A stretch of DNA of 43,277 nt from Burkholderia singularis. Lineage in GTDB: Bacteria; Pseudomonadota; Gammaproteobacteria; Burkholderiales; Burkholderiaceae. The stretch is from contig NZ_FXAN01000068.1 in the NCBI RefSeq assembly GCF_900176645.1, positions 1-43,277 on the forward strand, read 5' to 3'. Of the stretch, positions 1 through 9,150 are shown piece by piece. Position 1 is the stretch's first letter; every line of letters begins with the position of its first letter. A program made the translations under genes and the position numbers. The notes below the pieces were generated by a model. The model did no database searches. It saw nothing but the letters and a program-made list of their open reading frames with translations, and was not told the DNA's origin.

Positions 1-118
1 TCAACTCCCTCTCTAGCAGTCGGCCGCGCTTCCTTCTCTCTCCCCCGCTGTCCGTTTCCGTTTCAGCGAAAGAGGCGTGATTCTAGTCAGGCCCCGCCCT
101 TCGCGCAACCCCTTAGCG

Positions 119-154
119 AAAAAAATTTGCGTCGGCGGCTTTATGCGCGCCGAC
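119..154 (-). terminator. Intrinsic terminator after the enoyl-CoA hydratase gene
   Basis: Read on the minus strand, a 7-bp stem (GTCGGCG with CGCCGAC, plus-strand arms 131-137 and 148-154) is followed by GCAAA and seven T residues (plus-strand A run at 119-125). It sits just past the stop of the leftward hydratase gene. I see no gene in bases 1-118. Confidence 0.6.
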
Positions 155-164
155 ATCCATGCAC

Positions 165-941
165 TCACCGATGCTTGAACACCGGCTTACGCTTTTCAAC
201 GAATGCGGCCATTCCTTCCTTTTGATCTTCGGTGGCAAACAGCGAATGGAATAAGCGTCGCTCGAAATGCACGCCCTCGGCCAACGTCGTCTCGTATGCT
301 CGATTAACCGCTTCCTTCACCATCATCACGGCCGGCAACGAAAACTCAGCAATCGTCGCGGCAGCGGCAATCGACTCATCCAGCAACTTGTCAGCGGGCA
401 GGATCCGCGAAACCAACCCAGCGCGCTCCGCCTCCTCCGCATCCATGAAACGCGCAGTCAGGCACATGTCCATCGCCTTCGCCTTCGATACCGCACGCGT
501 CAGGCGTTGCGTGCCGCCCGCCCCCGGCATCACGCCAAGCTTGATTTCCGGCTGGCCGAATTTTGCCGTGTCGGCCGCGAAAATGATGTCGCACATCATT
601 GCCAACTCACAGCCGCCGCCCAGCGCAAATCCTGCGACAGCCGCGATGATCGGCTTACGGATCTGCCGCACGGTCTCCCAGTTGCGCGTGATGTAATCGC
701 CTTTGTATGCATCCATGTACGAGTACTTGGCCATCATGCCGATATCGGCGCCAGCAGCGAACGCCTTCTCGCTGCCGGTAATGACGATCGCACCGATTCC
801 CTCATCGGCATCGAACGCCTTCAGCGCAGCGCCCAGTTCGTCCATCAACGCATCGTTCAGCGCGTTCAACGCCTTCGGGCGATTCAACGTAATCAGCCCG
901 ACCCGGCCACGCGTCTGCGTCAGGATATTTTCGTAAGCCAT
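165..941 (-). CDS. paaF: Enoyl-CoA hydratase, probably PaaF-type
   Basis: A 258-aa crotonase-fold protein that hydrates 2-enoyl-CoA to 3-hydroxyacyl-CoA in the cytoplasm. The oxyanion-hole region ([12 protein letters not shown], about 99-110) and both catalytic glutamates are present: E112 in GGGCEL and E132 in GQPEI, followed by [10 protein letters not shown] start it at MAYEN (941) because AAGGAGG lies at ideal distance; a longer reading frame to 983 lacks that support. It is divergent from paaN across a PaaR-like palindrome, which suggests it acts as the 2,3-dehydroadipyl-CoA hydratase of phenylacetate breakdown. The family also serves fatty-acid beta-oxidation, so the pathway is inferred from context while the enzyme class is firm. 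Confidence 0.85.
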   Translation of the reverse strand: MAYENILTQTRGRVGLITLNRPKALNALNDALMDELGAALKAFDADEGIGAIVITGSEKAFAAGADIGMMAKYSYMDAYKGDYITRNWETVRQIRKPIIAAVAGFALGGGCELAMMCDIIFAADTAKFGQPEIKLGVMPGAGGTQRLTRAVSKAKAMDMCLTARFMDAEEAERAGLVSRILPADKLLDESIAAAATIAEFSLPAVMMVKEAVNRAYETTLAEGVHFERRLFHSLFATEDQKEGMAAFVEKRKPVFKHR

Positions 942-1010
942 CTCTTCCTCCTTGATCAAGGCAGCGCGAAACACCGCGCACACGCAAATAATTTAATGCT
1001 ACCATTCATC

Positions 1011-1030
1011 GACCAACCGGTCGGTTAATT
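1011..1030. promoter_or_regulatory. PaaR-like operator between divergent paa genes
   Basis: The 129-bp gap between the hydratase and paaN contains AACCGGTCGGTT (1015-1026), a perfect 12-bp inverted repeat (AACCG-GT-CGGTT) in an AT-rich setting (TTAATTAATAA follows). Burkholderia phenylacetate promoters carry an imperfect ACCGACCGGTCGGT-type palindrome bound by the TetR-family regulator PaaR. The match and the divergent position support the same role here. No paaR gene is in the window. Confidence 0.6.
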
Positions 1031-1070
1031 AATAACCATCGATCACTTCATCGCACATTAGGCCGCCGTC

Positions 1071-2777
1071 ATGACACACTCCTTGTTCACGAAGCACGAA
1101 GCCACGCTGAAGCAAGCCCTTTCCGCGATCGAAACGCGCGGCTATTGGAGCCCGTTTGCCGAAATGCCGAGTCCCAAAGTGTACGGGGAAAGCGCAAACG
1201 CAGACGGTGAAGCCGCATTCAAAACGCAGCTCAATCAGCCGTTCGCACTCGACCAGCCCGCGTCGGGCGGCACGGTCGGCGCCGAGCAATCGCCATATGG
1301 CTTCGCGCTTGGCATTCGATACCCGAAATCGTCCCCCGACGAATTGATCGCCGCAGCCGCAAACGCGCAACCTGCGTGGCGCGCTGCCGGTCCGACCGCC
1401 TGGGCAGGTGTCTGTCTCGAAATCCTTGCCCGTCTGAATCGCGCGAGTTTCGAAATCGCATACAGCGTGATGCATACGACCGGCCAAGCATTCATGATGG
1501 CGTTCCAGGCAGGTGGACCGCACGCGCAGGACCGTGCACTCGAAGCCGTCGCCTATGCGTGGCAGGAACTGCAGCGCATTCCCGCCGATACGTACTGGGA
1601 AAAGCCGCAAGGCAAGAATCCGCCGCTTGCGATGCACAAGCGTTATATGGTCGTGCCGCGCGGCACGGGCCTCGTGCTCGGCTGCTCGACGTTCCCCACG
1701 TGGAACGGCTATCCCGGCATGTTCGCCGACCTCGCCACCGGCAACACGGTGATCGTCAAGCCACACCCCGGCGCGATCCTGCCGCTCGCCACCACTGTAC
1801 GTATTGCGCGCGATACGCTACGCGACGCGGGCTTCGACCCGAATGTAGTCACGCTGCTCGCCACCGAAGGCGACGACGGCGCTCTCGTTCAGGCGCTCGC
1901 GCTGCGCCCCGAAATCAAATTGATCGACTTCACGGGCAGCACGCCGAACGGCAACTGGCTTGAGCGAAACGCCCATCAAGCGCAGGTGTATACCGAGAAA
2001 GCGGGCGTCAATCAGATCGTGATCGATTCCGTCGACGATCTGAAAGCCGCCGCCAGAAACATCGCGTTCTCGCTGTCGCTCTACTCGGGGCAGATGTGTA
2101 CTGCGCCACAAAATATCTACGTACCTCGCGACGGCATTCACACTGCGGACGGACACATCGGCTTCGACGAAGTCGCGCGGGCAATTGCCGATGCCGTAAA
2201 AAAGCTGACCGGCGATCCGGAACGTGCGGTCGAACTCATCGGCGCGCTCCAGAACGAAGGGGTCGCGAAACGCATCGACGCAGCCCGCAAGCTCGGCTCC
2301 GTGCTCGCCGACAGTCAGGCACTCGTTCACCCGGCATTCGCCGGCGCCCGCGTGCGCACACCGCTGGTGCTGCAACTCGACGCAGCGGACCAGGCGAAGT
2401 TCACGCAGGAATGGTTCGGTCCGATCTCGTTCGTCATCGCGACCGATTCGACTGCGCAATCGCTTGACCTCGCTGGTTCGATCGCGGCCGAACACGGCGC
2501 GCTCACGCTTTCCGTCTATAGCACGAATGACGCTGTCGTCGATGCAGCGCATGAAGCCGCCGTGCGCGGCGGCGTCGCGCTGTCGATCAACTTGACGAGC
2601 GGCGTGTTCGTCAACCAGTCCGCGGCATTTTCGGATTTCCACGGGACTGGCGCCAATCCGGCCGCGAACGCATCGCTGTCCGACGCCGCATTTGTCGTGA
2701 ACCGCTTTCGCATCGTGCAAAGTCGACACCATGTTGCGCCCAAGGCCGCTCCCGCGGAAGCCGGCCAAACGGCATAG
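1071..2777 (+). CDS. paaN: Phenylacetate degradation aldehyde dehydrogenase PaaN
   Basis: A 568-aa aldehyde dehydrogenase superfamily member of the long PaaN type. It lacks the MaoC hydratase domain found in E. coli PaaZ. The catalytic cysteine is C343 in SGQMCTAP, and the conserved NAD-binding region reads VLGCSTFPTWNGYPGMF then GNTVIVKPH (about 205-230). It oxidises the semialdehyde formed after hydrolytic ring opening of the oxepin-CoA intermediate. It is first of four rightward genes (paaN, paaG, paaI, paaK) likely expressed together from the palindrome-bearing promoter. The ring-opening hydratase partner is not in this window. Confidence 0.88.
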   Translation: MTHSLFTKHEATLKQALSAIETRGYWSPFAEMPSPKVYGESANADGEAAFKTQLNQPFALDQPASGGTVGAEQSPYGFALGIRYPKSSPDELIAAAANAQPAWRAAGPTAWAGVCLEILARLNRASFEIAYSVMHTTGQAFMMAFQAGGPHAQDRALEAVAYAWQELQRIPADTYWEKPQGKNPPLAMHKRYMVVPRGTGLVLGCSTFPTWNGYPGMFADLATGNTVIVKPHPGAILPLATTVRIARDTLRDAGFDPNVVTLLATEGDDGALVQALALRPEIKLIDFTGSTPNGNWLERNAHQAQVYTEKAGVNQIVIDSVDDLKAAARNIAFSLSLYSGQMCTAPQNIYVPRDGIHTADGHIGFDEVARAIADAVKKLTGDPERAVELIGALQNEGVAKRIDAARKLGSVLADSQALVHPAFAGARVRTPLVLQLDAADQAKFTQEWFGPISFVIATDSTAQSLDLAGSIAAEHGALTLSVYSTNDAVVDAAHEAAVRGGVALSINLTSGVFVNQSAAFSDFHGTGANPAANASLSDAAFVVNRFRIVQSRHHVAPKAAPAEAGQTA

Positions 2778-2874
2778 CCCGTTCGGCCAGGCTGTCTATC
2801 ACGCCGTCGTTCGCTACGATGCATGAATCCCCCGAGAGCCGCGCAAGGCTATCTCGACTGACAGGAGACTTTCG

Positions 2875-3666
2875 ATGTCCTATCAAGCGATTCGTGTCGA
2901 AATCGATCGGGCCGCACACGTTGCGACGATCGAGCTCAATCGGCCCGACAAGCTCAATAGCTTTACGCGTGCGATGCATGGCGAACTCCAATCGGCATTA
3001 AACGATGTGCAAGCCGCGAACGCGCGCGCGTTGATTTTCACCGGCGCGGGACGCGGCTTCTGCGCCGGACAGGATCTCGCCGACCTCGATTCCTCGCCCG
3101 ACTCGGCAACCGATCTCGGCGCGCTGATCGAAGCGCATTTCAATCCGCTGATCCGCCGGCTACAGGCGCTGCCGCTGCCCGTCATCGCAGCCGTCAACGG
3201 CACTGCTGCGGGCGCGGGAGCCAATCTCGCATTGGCGTGCGACCTTGTGATCGCGGCTCAATCGAGCAGCTTCATCCAGTCGTTCGTGAAGATCGGCCTC
3301 GTTCCCGACTCGGGCGGTACGTGGTTTCTGCCGCAACGCATCGGCCTTGCGCGTGCGCTCGGCCTCGCGTTGACAGGCGAAAAACTCTCTGCCGAGCAGG
3401 CTCAGCGCTGGGGACTCATCTGGCGTGTGGTCGACGACGGCGAACTCATCGACACGGTCACCCAGCTTGCCCGGCAACTTGCCCAACAGCCAACGCGCGC
3501 CATTGCCGCCATCAAGCAGGCAATGCGCGCGGGCGTGACCAACACGCTCGACCAGCAGCTCGACCTCGAACGAGACGTGCAACGCGAGCTGGGGCAATCG
3601 CACGACTATTCGGAAGGTGTCCGGGCATTCATCGAAAAGCGCGCGCCCCGATTCGAGGGGCGCTGA
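2875..3666 (+). CDS. paaG: 1,2-epoxyphenylacetyl-CoA isomerase PaaG
   Basis: A 263-aa crotonase-family protein. In the hydratase glutamate positions it has the PaaG pattern: GFCAGQDLADLD (61-72), VNGTAAGAGANLALACD (107-123) and a catalytic aspartate in GLVPDSGGTW (D145). PaaG converts the ring-epoxide of phenylacetyl-CoA to oxepin-CoA and also isomerises a later enoyl-CoA. The ATG at 2875 follows CAGGAGACTTTCG, a good ribosome binding site. It lies 97 bp after paaN and its stop almost touches the paaI start, so it is probably co-translated with paaI. Confidence 0.9.
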   Translation: MSYQAIRVEIDRAAHVATIELNRPDKLNSFTRAMHGELQSALNDVQAANARALIFTGAGRGFCAGQDLADLDSSPDSATDLGALIEAHFNPLIRRLQALPLPVIAAVNGTAAGAGANLALACDLVIAAQSSSFIQSFVKIGLVPDSGGTWFLPQRIGLARALGLALTGEKLSAEQAQRWGLIWRVVDDGELIDTVTQLARQLAQQPTRAIAAIKQAMRAGVTNTLDQQLDLERDVQRELGQSHDYSEGVRAFIEKRAPRFEGR

Positions 3667-3667
3667 G

Positions 3668-4126
3668 ATGACCGGGCATTCCGCAACCGGCGCGCTACCA
3701 GCAGAAGCGCTCGCCGAAACCGTCGCCCAGACGATGTATGCCGCCGATACCTGCAGCCGGGCGCTCGGCATCGAACTGCTCGAGGTACGGCCCGGCTATG
3801 CGCGCATGCGCATGTCCGTTAGGACTGACTTTCTGAACGGCCACCAGATTTGTCATGGAGGGCTCATCTTTACGTTGGCAGATTCGGCGTTCGCGTTCGC
3901 CTGTAACTCATACAACGTCAATACGGTCGCAGCCGGTTGTTCGATCGAATTCCTGCGGCCGGCAGCGGCAGGCGACACGCTGACTGCGGAAGCGAGAGAG
4001 CAGGCATTGAATGGGCGACATGGCATCTATGACATTCAGGTGACCAATCAGGCCGGTGAAATTGTCGCAATGTTCCGCGGTAAATCAGCACAAATTGCAG
4101 GAACGGTCGTCCCGCGAGATCGATAG
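3668..4126 (+). CDS. paaI: Hydroxyphenylacetyl-CoA thioesterase PaaI
   Basis: A 152-aa HotDog-fold thioesterase. The signature GHQICHGGLIFTLADSAFA (about 57-75) is the family's active-site helix, followed by the characteristic CSIEFLRPAAAGD strand. PaaI hydrolyses dead-end ring-hydroxylated phenylacetyl-CoA esters and frees CoA. The start is the ATG one base after the paaG stop; an upstream in-frame ATG at 3617 lies inside paaG and is unlikely. It is followed 43 bp later by paaK. Confidence 0.87.
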   Translation: MTGHSATGALPAEALAETVAQTMYAADTCSRALGIELLEVRPGYARMRMSVRTDFLNGHQICHGGLIFTLADSAFAFACNSYNVNTVAAGCSIEFLRPAAAGDTLTAEAREQALNGRHGIYDIQVTNQAGEIVAMFRGKSAQIAGTVVPRDR

Positions 4127-4169
4127 CATCGTTTTACGCGAACGGCCTATAAAAATATCGGAGACAACC

Positions 4170-5468
4170 ATGCCCCCATCGCTTCCGTTAGAACCCATCG
4201 AACAAGCGAGCCGGGACGAATTGCTCGCACTTCAGCTCGAACGGCTCAAATGGTCGCTCGCGCATGCATACGAGCATTCGCCCGTCTACCGTCGCAAATT
4301 CGATGCGGCAGGGGTTCATCCGAACGATCTGAAAACGCTCGCCGACTTATCCCGCTTCCCGTTTACGACCAAGCAAGACTTGCGCGACAACTATCCGTTC
4401 GGCATGTTCGCCGTGCCGCCCGAGTGGGTCTCGCGCATTCACGCATCGTCGGGCATGACAGGCAAGCCGACCGTGGTCGGCTACACGGCGCGCGACATCG
4501 ACACGTGGGCCGGCGTCGTCGCGCGGTCTATTCGCGCGGCAGGCGCGCGGCCCGGCGACAAAGTCCATGTCAGTTACGGCTACGGTCTCTTCACAGGCGG
4601 CCTCGGCGCGCACTATGGCGCAGAGCGCGCAGGGCTCACCGTCATCCCGTTCGGCGGCGGCCAGACGGAAAAACAGGTGCAGCTCATTCAGGATTTCCGG
4701 CCCGACATCATCATGGTGACGCCGAGCTATATGCTGTCGATCGTCGACGAGATGGAGCGGCAGCATCTCGATCCTGCCCGGTGCTCGCTACGCATTGGCA
4801 TCTTCGGTGCCGAGCCATGGACCAACGATATGCGACGGGCGATCGAGCGCCGGGTGGGGATCGACGCCGTCGACATTTACGGGCTGTCTGAAGTGATCGG
4901 TCCGGGCGTCGCGTCGGAATGCGTCGAGACGAAAGACGGCCCGACGATCTGGGAAGATCATTTCTATCCGGAGATCATCGATCCGGATACCGGCGAAGCG
5001 CTGCCTGATGGTGAATTCGGCGAGCTGGTGTTTACTTCGCTCACCAAGGAGGCGATGCCGATCATTCGTTACCGCACACGCGATCTGACCCGGCTATTGC
5101 CAGGCACGGCGCGCACGATGCGACGAATGGACAAAATTACCGGCCGCTGCGATGACATGATGATCGTGCGCGGCGTCAATGTGTTTCCGACTCAGCTCGA
5201 AGAACAGCTATTCAAACAGCACGTTTTTGCGCCGCATTATCAGATCGTGCTGACGAAGGACGGGCCGCTCGACGTGCTGACGCTCAATATCGAACCCAAT
5301 CCGGACATTTCGCCAGACGCGGCCGCGATCGAAACGGGCCGCCGGGCGCTTGCACATGACATCAAAGCGATGGTCGGCGTGACGGCGATCATCGATGTGC
5401 TGCCTGTCGGCGGTATCGAGCGCTCCGTGGGTAAAGCACGCCGTATTGTCGACAAACGTTGGCCGTGA
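4170..5468 (+). CDS. paaK: Phenylacetate-CoA ligase PaaK
   Basis: A 432-aa ANL-superfamily adenylating enzyme of normal PaaK length. It activates phenylacetate to phenylacetyl-CoA with ATP. Motifs seen are the P-loop-like HASSGMTGKPTVVGYT (a Met replaces the more usual Thr in SSGTTGKP), IYGLSEVIGPGV, YRTRDLT and the C-terminal hinge GRCDDMMIVRGVNVFPTQ. The ATG at 4170 follows CGGAGACAACC; an earlier in-frame ATG (4056) lies inside paaI. It is the last gene of the paa group. A heptamer tandem repeat begins about 20 bp after its stop. Confidence 0.92.
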   Translation: MPPSLPLEPIEQASRDELLALQLERLKWSLAHAYEHSPVYRRKFDAAGVHPNDLKTLADLSRFPFTTKQDLRDNYPFGMFAVPPEWVSRIHASSGMTGKPTVVGYTARDIDTWAGVVARSIRAAGARPGDKVHVSYGYGLFTGGLGAHYGAERAGLTVIPFGGGQTEKQVQLIQDFRPDIIMVTPSYMLSIVDEMERQHLDPARCSLRIGIFGAEPWTNDMRRAIERRVGIDAVDIYGLSEVIGPGVASECVETKDGPTIWEDHFYPEIIDPDTGEALPDGEFGELVFTSLTKEAMPIIRYRTRDLTRLLPGTARTMRRMDKITGRCDDMMIVRGVNVFPTQLEEQLFKQHVFAPHYQIVLTKDGPLDVLTLNIEPNPDISPDAAAIETGRRALAHDIKAMVGVTAIIDVLPVGGIERSVGKARRIVDKRWP

Positions 5469-5488
5469 AGCGAGATTTGTCTTTTTGA

Positions 5489-5556
5489 CGAACCACGAAC
5501 CACGAACCACGAACCACGAACCACGAACCACGAACCACGAACCACGAACCACGAAC
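5489..5556. repeat. Heptamer tandem repeat (VNTR), unit CGAACCA
   Basis: About 9.7 perfect head-to-tail copies of the 7-bp unit CGAACCA occupy 68 bp directly after paaK. The length is not a multiple of three and no gene reads through it, so copy number can vary without damaging a protein. The remainder of 5557-5750 shows no gene or clear signal. Confidence 0.95.
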
Positions 5557-5750
5557 GCAAAAAATAATCGAACATTGGACGCGTGAGTCAATAACCGCCG
5601 GCTCGCGTCGGCCAGGCCCGCCGCCGCGCATCGCATCCAGTCAGGCAAACCAAACCCGCCCCGCCCGGACGCAGCCTCACGCGAAAAACGCGTCGCGTGC
5701 CTCTGCCAGCCCCGCCGGCGGGCCGCTCACGCCAGCCGCCACGTCGTCGC

Positions 5751-6866
5751 TTACGAATTCGGGAAAAGCAGCCACATCCGGCCGACCTGCTTCATCCGCC
5801 CAGCCTGATCGCCCGCGTCGTCGCCGAGCCCCCAGAAATAGTCGGCACGCACGCCGCCCTTGATCGCGGTTCCCGTATCCTGCGCAAACACGAGCCGGTT
5901 GAGCGGTGCGTTCGTCATCGGCCGCGTCGTCTGCAGGAATACCGGAGTGCCGAGCGGAATCGACGACGGATCGACCGCGATCGACCGCTCGGGCGTGAGC
6001 GGCACGCCAAGCGCGCCGACCGGACCGTCCGCGCCGCCTTGCGGAACGGTTTCCTGCGACGGCATTTCACGGAAAAACACGAAGCGCGGATTGGTGTCGA
6101 GCAGCGCATCGACCCTGGCCGGGTTCGCGCGCGCCCACGCCTTGATTCCCTGCATCGTCGCCTGTCCGGCGCTGAGTTCGCCACGATCGAGCAGCCATTT
6201 GCCGATCGAGCGGTACGGCTGATTGTTCGTGCCGCCATAGCCGACGCGCATTACCGTGCCGTCGTCGAGCACGACCCGTCCGGAACCCTGCACTTGCAGG
6301 AAGAACGCTTCGATCGGATCGTCGACCCACACGAGTTCGTTGCCATTCAGCACGCCGGAGCGCATGAGCTGCGCGCGCGCCGGCAGCGGTGCGCCCGCCC
6401 GGTAGCCGGCGGGCCAGCGATAGAGCGCGTACTGGTACGGGCCGCGCCTCACCCGCGAACCGCGCAGCAGCGGCTCGTAATAGCCTGTCACGAGACCGTC
6501 GAGCGTGCCGTCGTTATTCGCGAACTGGAACGGCGTGAAATACGTCTCGAAGAACGTGCGTGCGCTGCCGACGTCGAGATCGTCGAGCCGCGCAGCCGCG
6601 GCGCACGCACGCCGCCAGTTCGGCTGGCGCTCGAGACGGACGCAATTTTGCCGCAGCGCGATCGTCGCGCCGACCAGGCTGTCGTCCTGCCAGCCCGGCA
6701 CCTGCTGCCACGCCACCGGCGTCAGCCGAGTGGCGGCAATCTGCCCCGGCACGATCGCGGCGCCTGTCGGCGGCTTCGTGCGCACCGGCGAGCCGCCGCA
6801 TGCCGCCAGAAGCACGGCGGCCGCCGCAGCAGCAGCCCACCCGGCAAACCGCCGGCTAAAACTCAT
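5751..6866 (-). CDS. mltA: Membrane-bound lytic murein transglycosylase A
   Basis: A 371-aa lipoprotein that cleaves the MurNAc-GlcNAc bond of peptidoglycan with 1,6-anhydro ring formation. The N-terminus is MSFSRRF, an alanine-rich hydrophobic stretch, then the lipobox LAAC, so it should be anchored to the outer membrane. The MltA domain includes GLVTGYYEP and the C-terminal 3D domain reads VFAQDTGTAIKGGVRADYFWG, carrying the catalytic Asp region. The start at 6866 gives the signal peptide directly; the frame stays open upstream to 7154, but the extra residues have no signal character. It is divergent from a small membrane protein gene. Confidence 0.9.
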   Translation of the reverse strand: MSFSRRFAGWAAAAAAAVLLAACGGSPVRTKPPTGAAIVPGQIAATRLTPVAWQQVPGWQDDSLVGATIALRQNCVRLERQPNWRRACAAAARLDDLDVGSARTFFETYFTPFQFANNDGTLDGLVTGYYEPLLRGSRVRRGPYQYALYRWPAGYRAGAPLPARAQLMRSGVLNGNELVWVDDPIEAFFLQVQGSGRVVLDDGTVMRVGYGGTNNQPYRSIGKWLLDRGELSAGQATMQGIKAWARANPARVDALLDTNPRFVFFREMPSQETVPQGGADGPVGALGVPLTPERSIAVDPSSIPLGTPVFLQTTRPMTNAPLNRLVFAQDTGTAIKGGVRADYFWGLGDDAGDQAGRMKQVGRMWLLFPNS

Positions 6867-6894
6867 ACAATGTTCTTTGTTGATGGAAACTGCC

Positions 6895-7038
6895 ATGTCC
6901 GATCTGCTCGACCAATACCCAATGCTCATCTTCGCGCTGGAATCTTTGCTGGCGCTCGCACTACTCGTCTTCATCGTCGTCTGGACGACCTCGGGTAAAA
7001 AGAAATCATCCAGCCGGCCCGACAAGCCCCAGCGCTGA
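6895..7038 (+). CDS. 47-aa single-pass membrane protein
   Basis: A small protein MSDLLDQYPM followed by one hydrophobic helix (about residues 10-30, LIFALESLLALALLVFIVVW) and a short basic, serine-rich tail ending in PDKPQR. The predicted topology is N-out/C-in by the positive-inside rule. The preferred start at 6895 has GGAA upstream at suitable distance; an in-frame ATG at 6883 would add four residues. It starts 28 bp from the divergent mltA start. No function recognised. Confidence 0.6.
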   Translation: MSDLLDQYPMLIFALESLLALALLVFIVVWTTSGKKKSSSRPDKPQR

Positions 7039-7077
7039 ACGCGCCCCTGCCCGACATTCATCCCGCCGCGGCACGCT

Positions 7078-7452
7078 TCAATGCAGCGTCCGCGGCATAT
7101 GCAGCGCAAACTCTTCGACAGGCGCCTCGAAACGCTCGCCATCCTCCGCGACACAAAAATACGCGCCGCGCATCGTGCCCACCGGCGTTGCGATCACGGC
7201 CCAACTCGTATACTCGAACTGCTCGCCCGGCTGCAAAAGCGGCTGATGGCCGACTACGCCGAGCCCCTTGACCTCCTGTACGCCGTTCTCGCTGTCCGTA
7301 ATGATCCAGTGCCGCGCAATCAGCTGCGCGGCGACCTGCCCGGTATTGCGTATCGTCAGCGTGTACGCGAATGCGTATTGACGGCGCTCGGGGTCGGATT
7401 GTTCCGGCAGATAGCACGTCTTCACCGACACGCTGAATTGGTACTGGCTCAT
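7078..7452 (-). CDS. apaG: ApaG (Co2+/Mg2+ efflux-associated protein)
   Basis: A 124-aa single-domain protein of typical ApaG length. Recognisable features are VKTCYLPEQSDPERRQYAFAYTLTIRN near the N-terminus, ARHWIITDSENGVQEVKGLGVVGHQP in the middle and GTMRGAYFC near the C-terminus. ApaG has a fibronectin-III-like beta-sandwich; its exact biochemical role is unsettled. Start ATG at 7452; the frame extends far upstream but without homology. It is divergent from rpe, in the order common in betaproteobacteria. Confidence 0.9.
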   Translation of the reverse strand: MSQYQFSVSVKTCYLPEQSDPERRQYAFAYTLTIRNTGQVAAQLIARHWIITDSENGVQEVKGLGVVGHQPLLQPGEQFEYTSWAVIATPVGTMRGAYFCVAEDGERFEAPVEEFALHMPRTLH

Positions 7453-7633
7453 GATGGTCTCGTCAGGATCGCCGCCCGCGTGCCACGCGGGCTTACGCAC
7501 GCGCGGCCGTCGCCGCATTGGTCGGCATTCTGCTTGATGAGGCTCTGGCCCGCAACCGGGCGGCACGCGCATGGGCGGTAAAATGGCGTCTTTCGTCGCC
7601 TCGCGACGCTCCCCACGCACGCTCCTGAAAGCC

Positions 7634-8320
7634 ATGACGCAATTTCGCATCGCCCCCAGCATCCTGTCGGCCGACTTCGCGCGGCTCGGCGAAGAGGTCC
7701 GCAACGTGATCGCCGCCGGCGCAGACTGGATCCATTTCGACGTGATGGACAACCATTATGTGCCGAACCTGACGATCGGCCCGCTCGTTTGCGAAGCGAT
7801 CCGGCCGCACGTGCAGGCGCCGATTGACGTGCATCTGATGGTTCGGCCGGTCGACCGGATCGTGCCGGATTTCGCGAAGGCGGGCGCAAACGTGATCAGT
7901 TTCCATCCCGAGGCGTCGGACCATATCGACCGCACGCTCGGCCTGATCCGAGACCACGGCTGCAAGGCGGGCCTAGTGTTCAACCCGGCGACGCCGCTCA
8001 ATTACCTCGATCACGTGATGGATCGCGTGGATCTCGTGCTGATCATGTCGGTGAACCCCGGCTTCGGCGGCCAATCGTTCATTGCGCACGCACTCGAGAA
8101 GCTGCGCGAAGCGCGCGCGCGGATCGACGCATATACCGAGCGCACCGGTCGCGAGATTCATCTCGAGATCGACGGCGGCGTGAAGGTGGACAACATCGCC
8201 GAGATTGCCGCGGCGGGCGCGGACACGTTCGTCGCAGGCTCGGCGATCTTCGGCAAGCCTGACTATCGGCAGGTCATCGGCGAGATGCGCGACGCGCTCG
8301 CTGCCGTCAAGCGCGCGTGA
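7634..8320 (+). CDS. rpe: Ribulose-phosphate 3-epimerase
   Basis: A 228-aa TIM-barrel enzyme interconverting D-ribulose 5-phosphate and D-xylulose 5-phosphate. Metal and substrate motifs are intact: [43 protein letters not shown] and LEIDGGV. A TAAAAT box at 7579-7584 is a possible -10 element. Its stop TGA overlaps the GTG of gph (8317), indicating translational coupling. Confidence 0.94.
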   Translation: MTQFRIAPSILSADFARLGEEVRNVIAAGADWIHFDVMDNHYVPNLTIGPLVCEAIRPHVQAPIDVHLMVRPVDRIVPDFAKAGANVISFHPEASDHIDRTLGLIRDHGCKAGLVFNPATPLNYLDHVMDRVDLVLIMSVNPGFGGQSFIAHALEKLREARARIDAYTERTGREIHLEIDGGVKVDNIAEIAAAGADTFVAGSAIFGKPDYRQVIGEMRDALAAVKRA

Positions 8321-9042
8321 CGGCGATGGCGATGCTCCCTCGCCTTGCCGCGCGGCGGATCGACGCGGCGTTGATCGATCTCGACGGCACGATGATCGAC
8401 ACTGCCGACGATTTCACGGCGAGCTTGAACGCGATGCTCGCCCGCCTCGGTGCGCGGACGGCAACGCGCAACGAAGTGATGCACTACGTCGGCAAAGGCT
8501 CTGAGAACCTGATCCAGCGCGTCCTGGCACCGCGCTTTGCGCAGCCCGACGCGCAAGCGCGCTTCGCCGACGCGCTTGCGCTCTATCAGCACGAGTACGC
8601 GAAGATCAACGGCCGCCACACGCGGCTTTATCCGGATGTCGCCGCAGGCTTGCAAGCAATGCGCGATGCGGGCCTGAAACTCGCGTGCGTGACAAACAAG
8701 CCGCACCGCTTCGCGGTCGATCTGCTCGCGCAATATCGGCTGGATGGCTATTTTTCAGCGGTGTTCGGCGGCGACAGCCTGCCGCGCAAAAAGCCCGACC
8801 CGGCGCCGATGCTCGCCGCGTGCGAGGCGCTCGGCGTCGCGCCGCATGCGGCGGTCGCGATCGGCGACTCGGAAAACGACGCGCTCGCCGGCCGCGCGGC
8901 CGGCATGGCGACGCTGACCGTGCCGTACGGCTACAACCACGGCAAAGCTATACAAATGATCGAATCGGATGGTATAGTCGATTCACTTCTGGCCGCCGCG
9001 CAAGCAATTGCCGCACACAATTCGGCCAGTTCAGCCGTCTGA
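8317..9042 (+). CDS. gph: Phosphoglycolate phosphatase (HAD family)
   Basis: A 238-241-aa HAD-superfamily phosphatase that dephosphorylates 2-phosphoglycolate. Motif I is [10 protein letters not shown], motif II lies in CVTNKP, motif III in RKKPDPAPM and motif IV in [16 protein letters not shown]. The GTG at 8317 overlaps the rpe stop by 4 bp; an ATG at 8326 is a possible alternative start. The rpe-gph-trpE order is typical of betaproteobacteria. The trp promoter probably lies at or just after the end of this gene. Confidence 0.9.
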   Translation: MTAMAMLPRLAARRIDAALIDLDGTMIDTADDFTASLNAMLARLGARTATRNEVMHYVGKGSENLIQRVLAPRFAQPDAQARFADALALYQHEYAKINGRHTRLYPDVAAGLQAMRDAGLKLACVTNKPHRFAVDLLAQYRLDGYFSAVFGGDSLPRKKPDPAPMLAACEALGVAPHAAVAIGDSENDALAGRAAGMATLTVPYGYNHGKAIQMIESDGIVDSLLAAAQAIAAHNSASSAV

Positions 9043-9061
9043 TCATTTTTCTTCCATCCGC

Positions 9062-9145
9062 ATGTTTCTGAACAAAAAACGGAGTCTGAGCAGCATCGAC
9101 CGGGGAGCCTGGCCCTGGCGTCGCTGGTCGCACCAACCTCGATGA
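9062..9145 (+). CDS. trpL: trp leader peptide (attenuation)
   Basis: A 27-codon open reading frame starting MFLNKKRSL and containing WPWRRW, three Trp codons within six, ending at TGA 9143-9145. It lies between gph and trpE and is followed at once by an intrinsic terminator. Clustered Trp codons just before a terminator are the signature of transcription attenuation: a ribosome stalled for lack of Trp-tRNA should change the RNA fold and let transcription reach trpE. The ribosome binding site is weak, so the assignment rests on codons and position. Confidence 0.75.
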   Translation: MFLNKKRSLSSIDRGAWPWRRWSHQPR

Positions 9146-9150
9146 GGTAC

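Noticed and set aside
5489..5556. Tandem repeats as a CRISPR array
   Set aside because: Units are 7-8 bp with no spacers, and no cas gene is present; they are simple VNTRs.
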